Shown: positions 37,911 to 46,112 of the stretch, one piece after another
Layout of the letters: each line of letters starts with the position of its first letter
Numbering within the stretch: the first letter of the stretch is position 1
From: Pseudofulvimonas gallinarii
Lineage (GTDB): Bacteria; Pseudomonadota; Gammaproteobacteria; Xanthomonadales; UBA2363
Length of the DNA stretch: 56,720 nucleotides
NCBI RefSeq assembly: GCF_004343305.1
Contig: NZ_SMAF01000019.1
Coordinates: 1-56,720 of the forward strand
Direction of reading: 5' to 3'
Notes under the pieces: model-generated
What the model saw: the letters and a program-made list of their open reading frames with translations, nothing else
Told to the model about the DNA's origin: nothing
The model's database searches: none
Made by a program: the position numbers and the translations under genes

Positions 37911-39226
37911 GGCCGGTCCTTTGCCAGGCGCAGGCCGGCGAACTGCCAGCGTGACGCAGGTGGAAAGAAATTGCGGTAGCTGGCGCGCGCGTGGCGGGAC
38001 GGCGTGACCGCGCTGCCGCCGCGCAGCACCCACTGCCCACACATGAACTTGCCGTTGTACTCGCCGACTTCGCCCGGCCAGGGGCGATAACCGGGATACG
38101 CGGTGTAGGGACTGGCGGTCCATTCCCAGACATCGCCGAAGAGCTGCAGCAGGCCCTCGGCGGCCGCCGCCGGCTGCGGTTCCAGGAAGCCGCTGTCGGC
38201 AAAGCGGCCAAGCACCGCGCGCAGGGACGCAGCGCGTTCCCACTCGGCCTCGGTCGGCAGGCGCCCGCCAGCCCAGCGGGCGAAGGCGTCGGCCTCGAAA
38301 TACGACAGGTGGCACACCGGTGCATGTGGATCGAGGCCGCGCGGGCCCGCGAGGGTGAAGGCGTGCTCAAGGTCCGGTTGCCAGTACAGCGGCCGCTGCC
38401 AGTCCTGAGCCTGCACCGTGGCCCAGCCCTCGCTGAGCCAGAGTTCGGGACGCCGGTAGCCGCCCTCTTCGATGAACTGGCGGTACTCGCCATTGCTCAC
38501 CGGCCGGTTGGCGAGCGCATGCGCAGCCAGCAGCACGCGATGGCGCGGCGATTCGTTGTCGAAGGCGAAGTCGCCACTGTCCATGGGCCAGCGATCGTGG
38601 CCGATCTCGGCAACGCCTTCGTCACGGGCGATCCAGCGCAGCGGAACCGCCTCGCCGGTGATGACCGGAAGGTGGTTCGCGTAGGCCGGCATCAGCGCAT
38701 TGCAGGAGAACGCGTGCTTGATGTCTGTCAGCAGCAGCTCCTGGTGCTGCTGCTCGTGATGCAGGCCCAGCTCGACACGATGCAGGGCCGCGCTGTCGAA
38801 GCGGCCACTCGCCATCAGCGCCGGCAGCGTTGCATCGAGCTCGCGCCGCCAGTCCAGCACGTCCTGCAGCGTCGGCCGCGACAGCAGTCCCCGCTGCGGG
38901 CGCGGGTGCCGCGGCCCGGCGCTTTCGTAGTAGCTGTTGAACAGCGCGTTCCACTGCGGCCGCAGCGGCGGTAGGCCCGCGGCCTGCAGCACGAAGCGGT
39001 CGAAGAACCAGGTCGTATGGGCCAGGTGCCATTTCGCCGGACTGGCGTCGGGCATGCTCTGCAGCATCGCGTCTTCGGCCGACAGTGGCGCCGCCAGGCG
39101 CAGGGTCTCTGCGCGCACCGCGGCGAACCGCTGCGCCAGCCAGTCCGCCGGCGCCGCCGGACTTGTCGCGGTGGCGTGCGTGTTTCCAACCATGTCGGGT
39201 GCTGCAGGGACCTGGGTCCGCAGCAT
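37907..39226 (-). CDS. egtB: Ergothioneine biosynthesis protein EgtB
   Basis: 439 residues. This is the non-heme iron sulfoxide synthase that joins hercynine to a thiol substrate. The N-terminal DinB-like half carries the iron ligands (KWHLAHTTWFF and LHHEQQHQELL), and the C-terminal half is FGE-sulfatase-like (GGRLPTEAEWERAA, GDVWEWTASPYTAYPGYRPW, FMCGQWVLRGGSAVTP, RNFFPP). Start: ATG at 39226 has AAGG only three bases before it and lies inside a TATGCT -10-like box. The ATG at 39193 (428 residues) would give a normal short leader and is a serious alternative. egtD overlaps its 3' end. Confidence 0.95.
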   Translation of the reverse strand: MLRTQVPAAPDMVGNTHATATSPAAPADWLAQRFAAVRAETLRLAAPLSAEDAMLQSMPDASPAKWHLAHTTWFFDRFVLQAAGLPPLRPQWNALFNSYYESAGPRHPRPQRGLLSRPTLQDVLDWRRELDATLPALMASGRFDSAALHRVELGLHHEQQHQELLLTDIKHAFSCNALMPAYANHLPVITGEAVPLRWIARDEGVAEIGHDRWPMDSGDFAFDNESPRHRVLLAAHALANRPVSNGEYRQFIEEGGYRRPELWLSEGWATVQAQDWQRPLYWQPDLEHAFTLAGPRGLDPHAPVCHLSYFEADAFARWAGGRLPTEAEWERAASLRAVLGRFADSGFLEPQPAAAAEGLLQLFGDVWEWTASPYTAYPGYRPWPGEVGEYNGKFMCGQWVLRGGSAVTPSRHARASYRNFFPPASRWQFAGLRLAKDRP

Positions 39227-39245
39227 AGACCTTGTCCGGACAAGG
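39222..39245 (-). promoter_or_regulatory. egtB promoter with palindromic operator candidate
   Basis: On the minus strand a TATGCT box (39227-39222) lies three bases after a perfect 16-base palindrome, ccttgtcc-ggacaagg (39230-39245). The palindrome therefore fills the -10/-35 spacer, a place used both by repressors and by MerR-type activators. The regulator is not identifiable from the window. Confidence 0.5.
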
Positions 39246-39262
39246 CGGCGCCATCCGCGCGC

Positions 39263-39299
39263 GAAAATATTTCAGGGGCAGCGGCAGGCGCTGCCCCTG
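39263..39299 (-). terminator. Terminator after the MacAB-like operon
   Basis: On the minus strand, caggggcagcg pairs with cgctgcccctg (11 base pairs, five-base loop; 39273-39299) and is followed by aaatatttt. It lies just past the stop of the permease gene. Confidence 0.8.
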
Positions 39300-39305
39300 C
39301 AGCGT

Positions 39306-40574
39306 CTACTGCCGCAGCGCTTCGATGGGATCCAGGCGCGCCGCCTTGCTGGCCGGGTAATAGCCGAAGAACAGGCCGGTGGCGACGGCGAAGGCGGTCG
39401 CCAGCAGGATCACGTTCTGGTTCAGCGCGATCGGCAGGTCGGTGAAACCGCCGACCGCGAGCGCGCCGGCGACCCCGATGAGGATGCCGATCAGGCCGCC
39501 TCCCAGCGAAATGATCATCGCTTCGGCCAGGAATTGCGCGCGCACCGTCGAGGGCCCGCCACCGATGGCCATGCGCAGGCCGATCTCCTTGATGCGTTCG
39601 GTGACCGACACCAGCATGATGTTCATGATGCCGATGCCACCGACGACCAGCGAGATCGTCGCGACGGCGCCGAGCAGCAGCGACATCAGCCGCGTCGTCT
39701 GCGTGCGCGTGGCGACCATCTGCGAGATGTTGCGTACCGCGAAGTCGTCTTCGGCGCCGGGCTGGATGCGATGGCGCTGGCGCAACAGGCGCGTCGCTTC
39801 CTCCTCGACGTAGCCCAGGTCCTCGGCGCGCGCCACGGCGATGGTGATGCCGTTGACGCGGTCGGTCGGCATCATCACGGCGGGGCGGCCGGTGCCGGAG
39901 GCTGGTGCGGCCGAGCCGGCGCCCATCAGCCGTCGACGCGCCGTATCCAGCGGCAGCATGACGACATCGTCGGCATCGCCGCCCCAGCCGGTCTGGCCCT
40001 TGCTGGCCAGCACGCCGACCACCGTCAGCGGCACCTGCGCGATGCGCACGGTGGCACCGACGGCTTCGCCATCGCCGAACAGTTCGCGGCGCACGGTCTC
40101 GCCGATGATGACGACCTTGGCCGCGGTGCTGTAGTCACGCGGCTGGAAGAACTCGCCCTGCGACAGCTGCCAGTCGTTGATGACGAAGAAATCCTCGGTG
40201 ACGCCCTGCCAGCTCGACGACCAGTTCTTTTCGGCATAGACGACCTGGCCACCACCGCGCACGTTCGCGGTGATGTACTGGATCTCCGGGATTTCCTGGC
40301 GCAGCGCTTCCATGTCGCCGGTGGTCAGCGACGGCAGGCTGCCGGCGGCCATGCGCACGCCGCCGCCGCGGCCGCCACCGGGAAACACTTCCAGGCGGTT
40401 GGAGCCGAGGGTGCTCATGATGCGGTCGAGTTCGGCCTGCGTGCCCTGGCCGACCGAGACCATGACGATCACCGCGGCGATACCGATGATCACGCCCAGC
40501 GCCGTCAGGATGCTGCGCAGCCAGTTGCCGCGCAGCGCGAACAGGGCCATGCCCAGGGTGTCGGTGGTTTTCAT
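39306..40574 (-). CDS. MacB-like ABC transporter permease
   Basis: 422 residues. One N-terminal membrane span (LRSILTALGVIIGIAAVIVMV) and a MacB periplasmic core are followed by three C-terminal spans typical of FtsX (LMSLLLGAVATISLVVGGIGIMNIMLVSVTERIKEIGLRMAIG). The C terminus YPASKAARLDPIEALRQ is the family ending. Unlike E. coli MacB, the ATPase is a separate protein encoded by the preceding gene, whose stop overlaps this ATG. It probably exports a small molecule or peptide through the adaptor and an outer-membrane channel encoded elsewhere. Confidence 0.93.
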   Translation of the reverse strand: MKTTDTLGMALFALRGNWLRSILTALGVIIGIAAVIVMVSVGQGTQAELDRIMSTLGSNRLEVFPGGGRGGGVRMAAGSLPSLTTGDMEALRQEIPEIQYITANVRGGGQVVYAEKNWSSSWQGVTEDFFVINDWQLSQGEFFQPRDYSTAAKVVIIGETVRRELFGDGEAVGATVRIAQVPLTVVGVLASKGQTGWGGDADDVVMLPLDTARRRLMGAGSAAPASGTGRPAVMMPTDRVNGITIAVARAEDLGYVEEEATRLLRQRHRIQPGAEDDFAVRNISQMVATRTQTTRLMSLLLGAVATISLVVGGIGIMNIMLVSVTERIKEIGLRMAIGGGPSTVRAQFLAEAMIISLGGGLIGILIGVAGALAVGGFTDLPIALNQNVILLATAFAVATGLFFGYYPASKAARLDPIEALRQ

Positions 40575-41296
40575 CGGGTCACCTCGCTGGCCGGATCGAA
40601 CAGGCGGCCGTCGCGGATGTGGATGGTGCGGTCGGCATGTTCGGCGACATGCGCGTCGTGGGTGATCAGGATCACCGTGTGGCCGTCGTCGCGCAGGCGC
40701 TTGAACAGTGCCAGGATCTCCTCGCCCGTGCGCGAATCCAGGGCGCCGGTCGGTTCGTCGGCGAGCAGGATCGGCGGCGAGTTGATCAGCGCGCGCGCGA
40801 TCGCGACGCGCTGCTGCTGGCCGCCCGACAGTTCGCTGGGCCGATGGCGCCCACGCTCGCCGAGGCCGACGGCGGCGAGGGCCTGTTCGGCCAGCGCCGC
40901 GCGTTCGCCGCGCGGCACGCCGGCATAGACCAGCGGCAGCATCACGTTTTCCAGCGCGCTCATGCGCGGCAGCAGGTGGAAGCCCTGGAACACGAAGCCG
41001 ATCTTCGAAAGGCGCAGCTGCGCGCGCTGCTCGGCGTCCAGCGTCGCGACATCGACGCCGTCGCAGAGGTAGCGGCCGGCGGTCGGCGTGTCGAGGCAGC
41101 CGATCATGTTCATCAGCGTCGACTTGCCGGAGCCCGACGGCCCCATGATCGCCATGAACTCGCCACCATGGATGTCGAAGGTGACATCGTCGAGCGCGCG
41201 CACCTCGCCGGGCGTGCCGGCGTTGTAGATCTTGCTCAGGTGCTCGACCTGGATGATCGGGACCGGCTTGGAGGCGGTCATCGCGGCCTCGCTCAC
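40571..41296 (-). CDS. MacB-like ABC transporter ATPase
   Basis: 241 residues (GTG start) with Walker A GPSGSGKST, Q-loop FQGFHLL, signature LSGGQQQRVAIARAL, Walker B ILLADEPTGALD and H-loop LITHD, as in LolD/MacB-type ATPases. The GTG overlaps the stop of the adaptor gene (GTGA); an ATG five codons in (41281), behind GAGG, is an alternative start. The stop overlaps the permease start, so the three genes form a coupled operon. Confidence 0.94.
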   Translation of the reverse strand: MSEAAMTASKPVPIIQVEHLSKIYNAGTPGEVRALDDVTFDIHGGEFMAIMGPSGSGKSTLMNMIGCLDTPTAGRYLCDGVDVATLDAEQRAQLRLSKIGFVFQGFHLLPRMSALENVMLPLVYAGVPRGERAALAEQALAAVGLGERGRHRPSELSGGQQQRVAIARALINSPPILLADEPTGALDSRTGEEILALFKRLRDDGHTVILITHDAHVAEHADRTIHIRDGRLFDPASEVTR

Positions 41297-42840
41297 GGCG
41301 TGCGCTCGATGCCGGTGACCAGCTCGGCGCCCGGCTCAAGGCCGCTGAGCACTTCGCTGAAGCTGTTGTCGGCCAGGCCGATGCGCACCGGCACCTGCTC
41401 CGGCTTGCCGTTGCGCAGGACGTGGACGGTGGCGCGACGGCTGTTCGCCATCAGCGAAAGTTCCTCGTCGAGCAGGGCCTGCTGTTCGGCGTCCAGTTGG
41501 GCGCGCAGCGGCTGCAGCGCTTCGGCCATGGCTTCGGCGCTGCGGCGGCGACGGGTGTCCTCGCTCTGCGCGGCGGCGGCCTGGGCGCCACCCTGCTGCA
41601 TGCGCGCCATCATGCGCTGGCGCATCTGCGCCATCGCCTCGTCGAGGGCGGCGCGCTGCGTGGCGTCGAGCCTGAGGCGCGCCGCCAGTTCATCGACCTG
41701 CTGTTGCGCCTGCGCGCGCATGCGGGCGATCGCTTCCGGGCTGGGCGGGCCATCGGGCGCGGCCGCGGCGGCTTCACCGGGCGGACGGTAACGCAGCGCC
41801 GCGTTCGGCAGGCGGATGGCATTCTCGCGTTCGCTGACCAGCACCTCGGCGCTGGCGGTCATGCCCGGCAGCAGCGAGCCGTCGGCGTTGTCGACATCGA
41901 CGATGACCGGATAGGTGATGACCGTGGAGGTTTCCGTCGCGGCCAGTCGGATCTGGCGGACGCGGCCGCTGAATTCGCGACCCGGGAAGGCATCGACCGT
42001 GAAGCGCACGGCCTGGCCGGCGCGGATCTGGCCAACGTCGGATTCATCGACGGTCAGTTCGATCTGCATCTTCGACAGGTCTTCGGCGATGCTGAAGAGC
42101 ACCGGCGTCTGGAAGCTGGCGGCGACGGTCATGCCCGGCTCGATGGCACGCAGCAGGACCACGCCATCGACCGGCGAGCGGATGATCGTGTAGTCGAGGT
42201 CGAGCTGCGCGTTCGCCACCGCGGCGCGACGCTGCGCGACCTGCGACTGCGCCACCTTCACCGCGGCCTGCGTCGAGGCGACGCGGGCCTGCGCCTGGTC
42301 ACGGGCGGCGACGGCGGCGTCATAGTCGGCGCGAGAAATCAGGCGGCGTTCCCAGATCGCGGTGACGCGCTCGTAGTTGGCCTCGGCATTGCGCAGCGTC
42401 GCCTGCGCCTCGCCGGCATTGGCGCGGGCGGCATCGAGGTTGGCCAGCGCGCTGGTGAGGTCGGCTTCCGACTGTTCCAGGCGCGAACGGAAATTCGCCG
42501 GGTCCAGATGGGCGATGGCCTGGCCGGCCTCGACGCGGTCGTTGTAGTCGACTTCGACCGACAGCACCAGGCCCGAGACCTGCGAGCCGACATCGACCGT
42601 GGACAGCGCGCTCAGCTTGCCGGTCGCGGCGATGGCGACACGGATCGTGCCGGTGTCCACCTTGGCGGTGCGGTAGCGCACTTCGCCGGCAGCCGGCCAC
42701 AGCCACCACGCCAGCACCGCGACGATGGCGGCGACGCCGAGGAACAGCGGCCAGCGCGGGCGGCGCCGGGCGGACGGCGCGGCGCCGGCGCGAGGGGCCG
42801 GGCGGATACCGGTGGGCTTGGGCGAAGAGGTGTCGGCCAT
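41293..42840 (-). CDS. MacA-like periplasmic adaptor with an inserted helical segment
   Basis: 515 residues, longer than the ~370 of E. coli MacA. After a membrane anchor (WPLFLGVAAIVAVLAWWLW) come lipoyl and hairpin regions (GSQVSGLVLSVEVDYNDRV, a long alpha-hairpin about 100-170) and the beta-barrel (FTVDAFPGREFSGRVRQIRL). An extra segment of about 110 residues, Ala/Gln/Met-rich and probably helical (LRLDATQRAALDEAMAQM, LRAQLDAEQQALLDEELSL), sits before the last domain (VHVLRNGKPEQVPVRIGL). It recalls LTxxQ/Spy-like helices. First gene of the operon with the ATPase and permease. Confidence 0.9.
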   Translation of the reverse strand: MADTSSPKPTGIRPAPRAGAAPSARRRPRWPLFLGVAAIVAVLAWWLWPAAGEVRYRTAKVDTGTIRVAIAATGKLSALSTVDVGSQVSGLVLSVEVDYNDRVEAGQAIAHLDPANFRSRLEQSEADLTSALANLDAARANAGEAQATLRNAEANYERVTAIWERRLISRADYDAAVAARDQAQARVASTQAAVKVAQSQVAQRRAAVANAQLDLDYTIIRSPVDGVVLLRAIEPGMTVAASFQTPVLFSIAEDLSKMQIELTVDESDVGQIRAGQAVRFTVDAFPGREFSGRVRQIRLAATETSTVITYPVIVDVDNADGSLLPGMTASAEVLVSERENAIRLPNAALRYRPPGEAAAAAPDGPPSPEAIARMRAQAQQQVDELAARLRLDATQRAALDEAMAQMRQRMMARMQQGGAQAAAAQSEDTRRRRSAEAMAEALQPLRAQLDAEQQALLDEELSLMANSRRATVHVLRNGKPEQVPVRIGLADNSFSEVLSGLEPGAELVTGIERTP

Positions 42841-43041
42841 GTATCGATCAATCCTGCGGGCAATAAGGGAGGCGGCGATTGGACAGCAGTCCGGCGCCGT
42901 GGTTCACGGGCGCTATTGTCGTGCCGCTTCGTGGAGAAATCGTGCCGGAGTCTGTCGCCTGCATGAATGCTGCGGCAAGGCGGGCGTCAGCGCCGCCATG
43001 GCGAGATCGGCGCGGTGGCGGGCCAGGGCGGCGAATTCCGG

Positions 43042-43047
43042 TAGCAT
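43042..43047 (+). promoter_or_regulatory. Candidate -10 box giving a near-leaderless mRNA
   Basis: TAGCAT lies nine bases before the ATG at 43057, so transcription would start two or three bases before the codon. No Shine-Dalgarno sequence is present. Confidence 0.35.
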
Positions 43048-43056
43048 GCCGGCACC

Positions 43057-43809
43057 ATGACCGCCCTGCCGCCGCCCGGGAACAAACGACTTGGCCTGGT
43101 GATCGACCTCGACACCTGTGTCGGTTGCCATGCCTGTGCCGTGGCCTGCAAGCAGTGGAACGATGCCGGCGCCTACGGCCCGCTCAACGACCAGGACGGC
43201 TACGGCGCCGAGCCGGATGGCGCCTGGCTCAACCGGGTGCACAGCTATGACGTGGTCACGCCGGAAGGCGACGCCACGACGCTGCACTTTCCGCGTTCCT
43301 GCCTGCACTGCGAGAACGCCGCCTGCGTCACCGTCTGCCCCACCGGCGCCAGCTTCAAGCGCGCCGAGGACGGCATCGTGCTGGTCAACCCGGACACCTG
43401 CATCGGCTGCAAGCTGTGCGCCTGGGCCTGTCCCTACGGCGCGCGCGAGATCGACCCGGTCGAGAAGACCATGAAGAAGTGCACGCTGTGCGTCGACCGC
43501 ATCGACAACCCGGCGCTGCCCGCGCACGACCGCCAGCCGGCCTGCGTGCAGGCCTGCCCGACGCGCGCGCGCCACTTCGGCGACCTCGGTGATCCGCAGT
43601 CGGCGGTGTCGAAGCTGGTCGCCGAACGCGGCGGCCAGGCACTGGCGCCGGAACTGGGCTACAAGCCGACCAACCGCTACCTGCCGCCGCGCAAGCGCCG
43701 CCAGCGGGCCGGTGATACCGGCGCACCGGCGCGGCTCGACGACCACGGTTTCGACGCGCAGAAGGCATCGCCACTGCTGCGCTGGGCCGACCGCCTGCTG
43801 TCGCGCTGA
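43057..43809 (+). CDS. Four-cluster 4Fe-4S protein of the DmsB/SoeB type
   Basis: 250 residues with four cysteine sets that would bind four 4Fe-4S clusters: CVGCHACAVAC, CLHCENAACVTVC, CIGCKLCAWAC and CTLCVDR...CVQAC. This is the electron-transfer subunit of membrane molybdopterin oxidoreductases (DMSO reductase, sulfite dehydrogenase SoeABC, polysulfide reductase). No Tat or Sec signal is visible, so a cytoplasmic location as in SoeB fits. It is followed 18 bases later by the membrane-anchor gene. The molybdenum catalytic subunit is not encoded next to it. Confidence 0.9.
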   Translation: MTALPPPGNKRLGLVIDLDTCVGCHACAVACKQWNDAGAYGPLNDQDGYGAEPDGAWLNRVHSYDVVTPEGDATTLHFPRSCLHCENAACVTVCPTGASFKRAEDGIVLVNPDTCIGCKLCAWACPYGAREIDPVEKTMKKCTLCVDRIDNPALPAHDRQPACVQACPTRARHFGDLGDPQSAVSKLVAERGGQALAPELGYKPTNRYLPPRKRRQRAGDTGAPARLDDHGFDAQKASPLLRWADRLLSR

Positions 43810-43827
43810 GCGGGGAGCGCACGACGC

Positions 43828-44769
43828 ATGCATCCGGCCGCTTCGGTCATCCTCTTCACCACGCTGAGCGGCGCCGGCTACGGGCTGCTGTTCTGGCTCG
43901 GCCTCTGGCTGCTTGCAGGGCGTGAGACGCTCCCGGATCTCGCGCTGCCGGCGCTGGCCGTCGGCTTCGTGCTGGTGTCGGTGGGCCTGCTCGCCTCGGT
44001 GGCGCACCTGGGCCGTCCGCTGCGCGCGTGGCGCGCCTTCAGCCAGTGGCGCAGCTCGTGGCTGTCGCGCGAAGGCATGATCGCGGTGATCAGCCTTGCC
44101 ATCCTGGTCGCGCTCGCCTTCGCACTCGTTGCGGGCGCAGCGCGCGGACGGGTGGATGTGCTGGCGCTGGCATTGTGCGTCGCCGCCGCACTCACGATCT
44201 ATTGCACCGCGCGCATCTACTCCAGCCTGCGTCCGATACCGGCCTGGCACAATGCCTGGGTGCTGCCCGGCTACGCCGTGCTCGCAGCCGCCACCGGCGC
44301 CGCCTGGCTGTCGCTGCTGGCTGCATTGGTGGCGCAGGCGGAAGCGCTGCGCATGGTCGCGCTGGCATCGCTGGCGCTGTTCGTGCTGTCCGTGGTCGTT
44401 AAAGTGGCCTACTGGCGGCACGTCGATCGCCACGGCGCCGGTGTCGATGCGGCCAGCGCGCTGGCCCTGCCGGCCGGCAGCCGGGTGATGCCGTTCGAGG
44501 CGCCGCACACCGAAGCCAACTTCCTGCTCAAGGAGATGGGTTTCGCGCTGGCGCGCAAGCATGGCCGGCGCCTGCGCCGCATCGTCGTCATGCTGCTCTG
44601 CCTGGCGCCGCTGCCTGTCCTCGCGGCCGCGTTCCTGCAGGCCGGCGGTGTGCTGGCAGGCGCCATCGGCGTGCTGCTGGCGATGCTCGCCGTGCTGGTC
44701 GAGCGTTGGCTGTTCTTCGCCCAGGCGCGCCATGTCGTGATGACCTACTACGACGCACGACCCAGCTGA
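43828..44769 (+). CDS. DmsC/SoeC-like membrane anchor subunit
   Basis: 313 residues with about eight hydrophobic spans (for example YGLLFWLGLWLLAG, LAVGFVLVSVGLLASVAHLG, ILVALAFALVAGAA), the pattern of the DmsC anchor family (PF04976). GRPLRAWRAFSQWRSSWLSREG is the characteristic loop. It would pass electrons between quinone and the iron-sulfur subunit encoded just upstream. GGGGAG precedes the ATG. The pair probably serves a sulfite- or sulfoxide-type enzyme whose catalytic subunit is elsewhere. Confidence 0.88.
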   Translation: MHPAASVILFTTLSGAGYGLLFWLGLWLLAGRETLPDLALPALAVGFVLVSVGLLASVAHLGRPLRAWRAFSQWRSSWLSREGMIAVISLAILVALAFALVAGAARGRVDVLALALCVAAALTIYCTARIYSSLRPIPAWHNAWVLPGYAVLAAATGAAWLSLLAALVAQAEALRMVALASLALFVLSVVVKVAYWRHVDRHGAGVDAASALALPAGSRVMPFEAPHTEANFLLKEMGFALARKHGRRLRRIVVMLLCLAPLPVLAAAFLQAGGVLAGAIGVLLAMLAVLVERWLFFAQARHVVMTYYDARPS

Positions 44770-44847
44770 TAGGCGCAGCGGGCAGCCGAAGCTGTCGCGC
44801 CGCTGACCCGGCACTGCGGAATTAATCCGCGCTTCAGACGCGCCGCC

Positions 44848-44853
44848 TATGCT
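44848..44853 (+). promoter_or_regulatory. Candidate -10 box (TATGCT) for the DUF481 gene
   Basis: CTATGCTGCGG here is the same 11-mer found (on the other strand) at the egtB promoter. A start near 44860 would give a leader of about 57 bases to the ATG at 44917. Confidence 0.4.
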
Positions 44854-44916
44854 GCGGCCCCTTGCCGCGGCATCCGCCACGCGCAACGTCTTTCACACCT
44901 GTTTCCGGAGTCCACC

Positions 44917-45684
44917 ATGAAAGCCCTTTCGGCCACCATCGCGCTTGTTCTTGCTGCACCCGTCGCCTTCGCACAGGACGGCAACGCCGACGACCGGGGG
45001 TGGAAGGGCACCGGCGAGCTGGGCTTCGTGTCGTCCAGCGGCAACAGCCGTTCCGACAGCATCAATGCCAAGCTCAACTTCAAGTTCGAGGACGCGCAGT
45101 GGAAGCATGACCTGTTCGCCGCCGGCTTCCGCCAGCGCGCCGAGCAGACCGTGCTGGCCGATCCGGCCGATCCGGACAGCGCCACGCGCGTCATGGAAGT
45201 CAGCGCCAACCGCTACGAGCTGGGTGGCACCACCGCCCGCAAGCTCGACGACCGCAACGCGCTTTATGCCTCGCTGCGTTACGAGAACGACGACTTCGCC
45301 GCCTTCGACTACCAGGCGACGGTGTCCGTCGGTTGGGGCCACCAGGCGATCAAGAGCGACGACACCAACCTGTATTTCGAGGTCGGTCCGGGTTACAAGC
45401 ACGTCAAGGACCGCGTCACCGGCGACTCCGACGGCTACTTCATCGGCCGCGGCAAGATGGACTACAGCCACAAGCTGACGGAGAACACCAGCCTGGTCGA
45501 TACCTTCCTGGTCGAAGCCGGCAGCGACAACACCTACATGCAGAACGATTTCGGCGTGCAGGTGGCGATGAGCTCGCGCCTGGCGATCAAGGCCGGCCTG
45601 CAGCACCGCCACAATACCGACGTGCCGGATGGCGTGAAGAAGACCGACCGCCTGACCACGGTCAACCTGGTCTACAACTTCTGA
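44917..45684 (+). CDS. DUF481 (YdiY-like) outer-membrane protein
   Basis: 255 residues. The signal peptide MKALSATIALVLAAPVAFAQ is followed by alternating strands of an outer-membrane barrel of the DUF481 family (PF04338): GELGFVSSSGNSRSDSINAK at the start, repeated '.WKHDLFAAGFRQ' strands, and a terminal aromatic, VNLVYNF, as outer-membrane proteins require. A Shine-Dalgarno-like CCGGAG lies before the ATG. Monocistronic, with a terminator after it. The function of the family is not settled. Confidence 0.92.
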   Translation: MKALSATIALVLAAPVAFAQDGNADDRGWKGTGELGFVSSSGNSRSDSINAKLNFKFEDAQWKHDLFAAGFRQRAEQTVLADPADPDSATRVMEVSANRYELGGTTARKLDDRNALYASLRYENDDFAAFDYQATVSVGWGHQAIKSDDTNLYFEVGPGYKHVKDRVTGDSDGYFIGRGKMDYSHKLTENTSLVDTFLVEAGSDNTYMQNDFGVQVAMSSRLAIKAGLQHRHNTDVPDGVKKTDRLTTVNLVYNF

Positions 45685-45693
45685 CCAGACCGC

Positions 45694-45717
45694 AGGGCCC
45701 GCCGGAAGGCGGGCCTT
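45694..45717 (+). terminator. Probable terminator after the DUF481 gene
   Basis: agggcccgcc pairs with ggcgggcctt (ten pairs, one G-U) around ggaa, followed by gcgtttg; the T run is short. Confidence 0.6.
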
Positions 45718-46112
45718 GCGTTTGCGGCGACGGTCGCAGTGCCGCCCGCCGTCAGCGGAACGTCGGGACAGACGGCATCAAGACCACGCAGCGTCAGTCT
45801 GCCACCCGACACGACCGGTTCCACGGCGGTGGGTGTAGACAAGGTCGCCGGTCACGGCCACAGAGCCGGCGCGCAGCTTGACGACGCTGTCCTCGCCGTC
45901 GGTGGCCGCGGAAGCCCGCACCGAGACCCGCTGCTGCACCGTGCCGACGCAGTAGTCGGCGGCGCGAACGGTGCCGGCGGACAGGACAAGGCGCAGTGGA
46001 ACCCGGGCAACCGGACGCAGGAACAGTGGCGGTCATCCTTGGAAAGACACGTCATCCCGGGAACTGTGACCGCGAGGGCGGCGTTCCTGTGCCGCGGTCG
46101 CGGCCGTGCAAC
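45718..46112. other. Gap holding only a startless protein-like frame
   Basis: No complete gene is evident. On the minus strand, 45778-46032 is open for about 84 codons and reads protein-like (VPLRLVLSGTVRAADYC, then DSVVKLRAGSVAVTGDLVY), with a possible signal-peptide end, but it has a stop just upstream and no ATG or GTG before the conserved-looking part. It may be the stump of a secreted-protein gene. Confidence 0.3.

Noticed and set aside
37907-39226. FGE-sulfatase domain protein as a possible maturase for the sulfatase at 13.5 kb
   Set aside because: The DinB-like iron-binding half and the overlap with egtD identify it as EgtB, which is not a formylglycine-generating enzyme.
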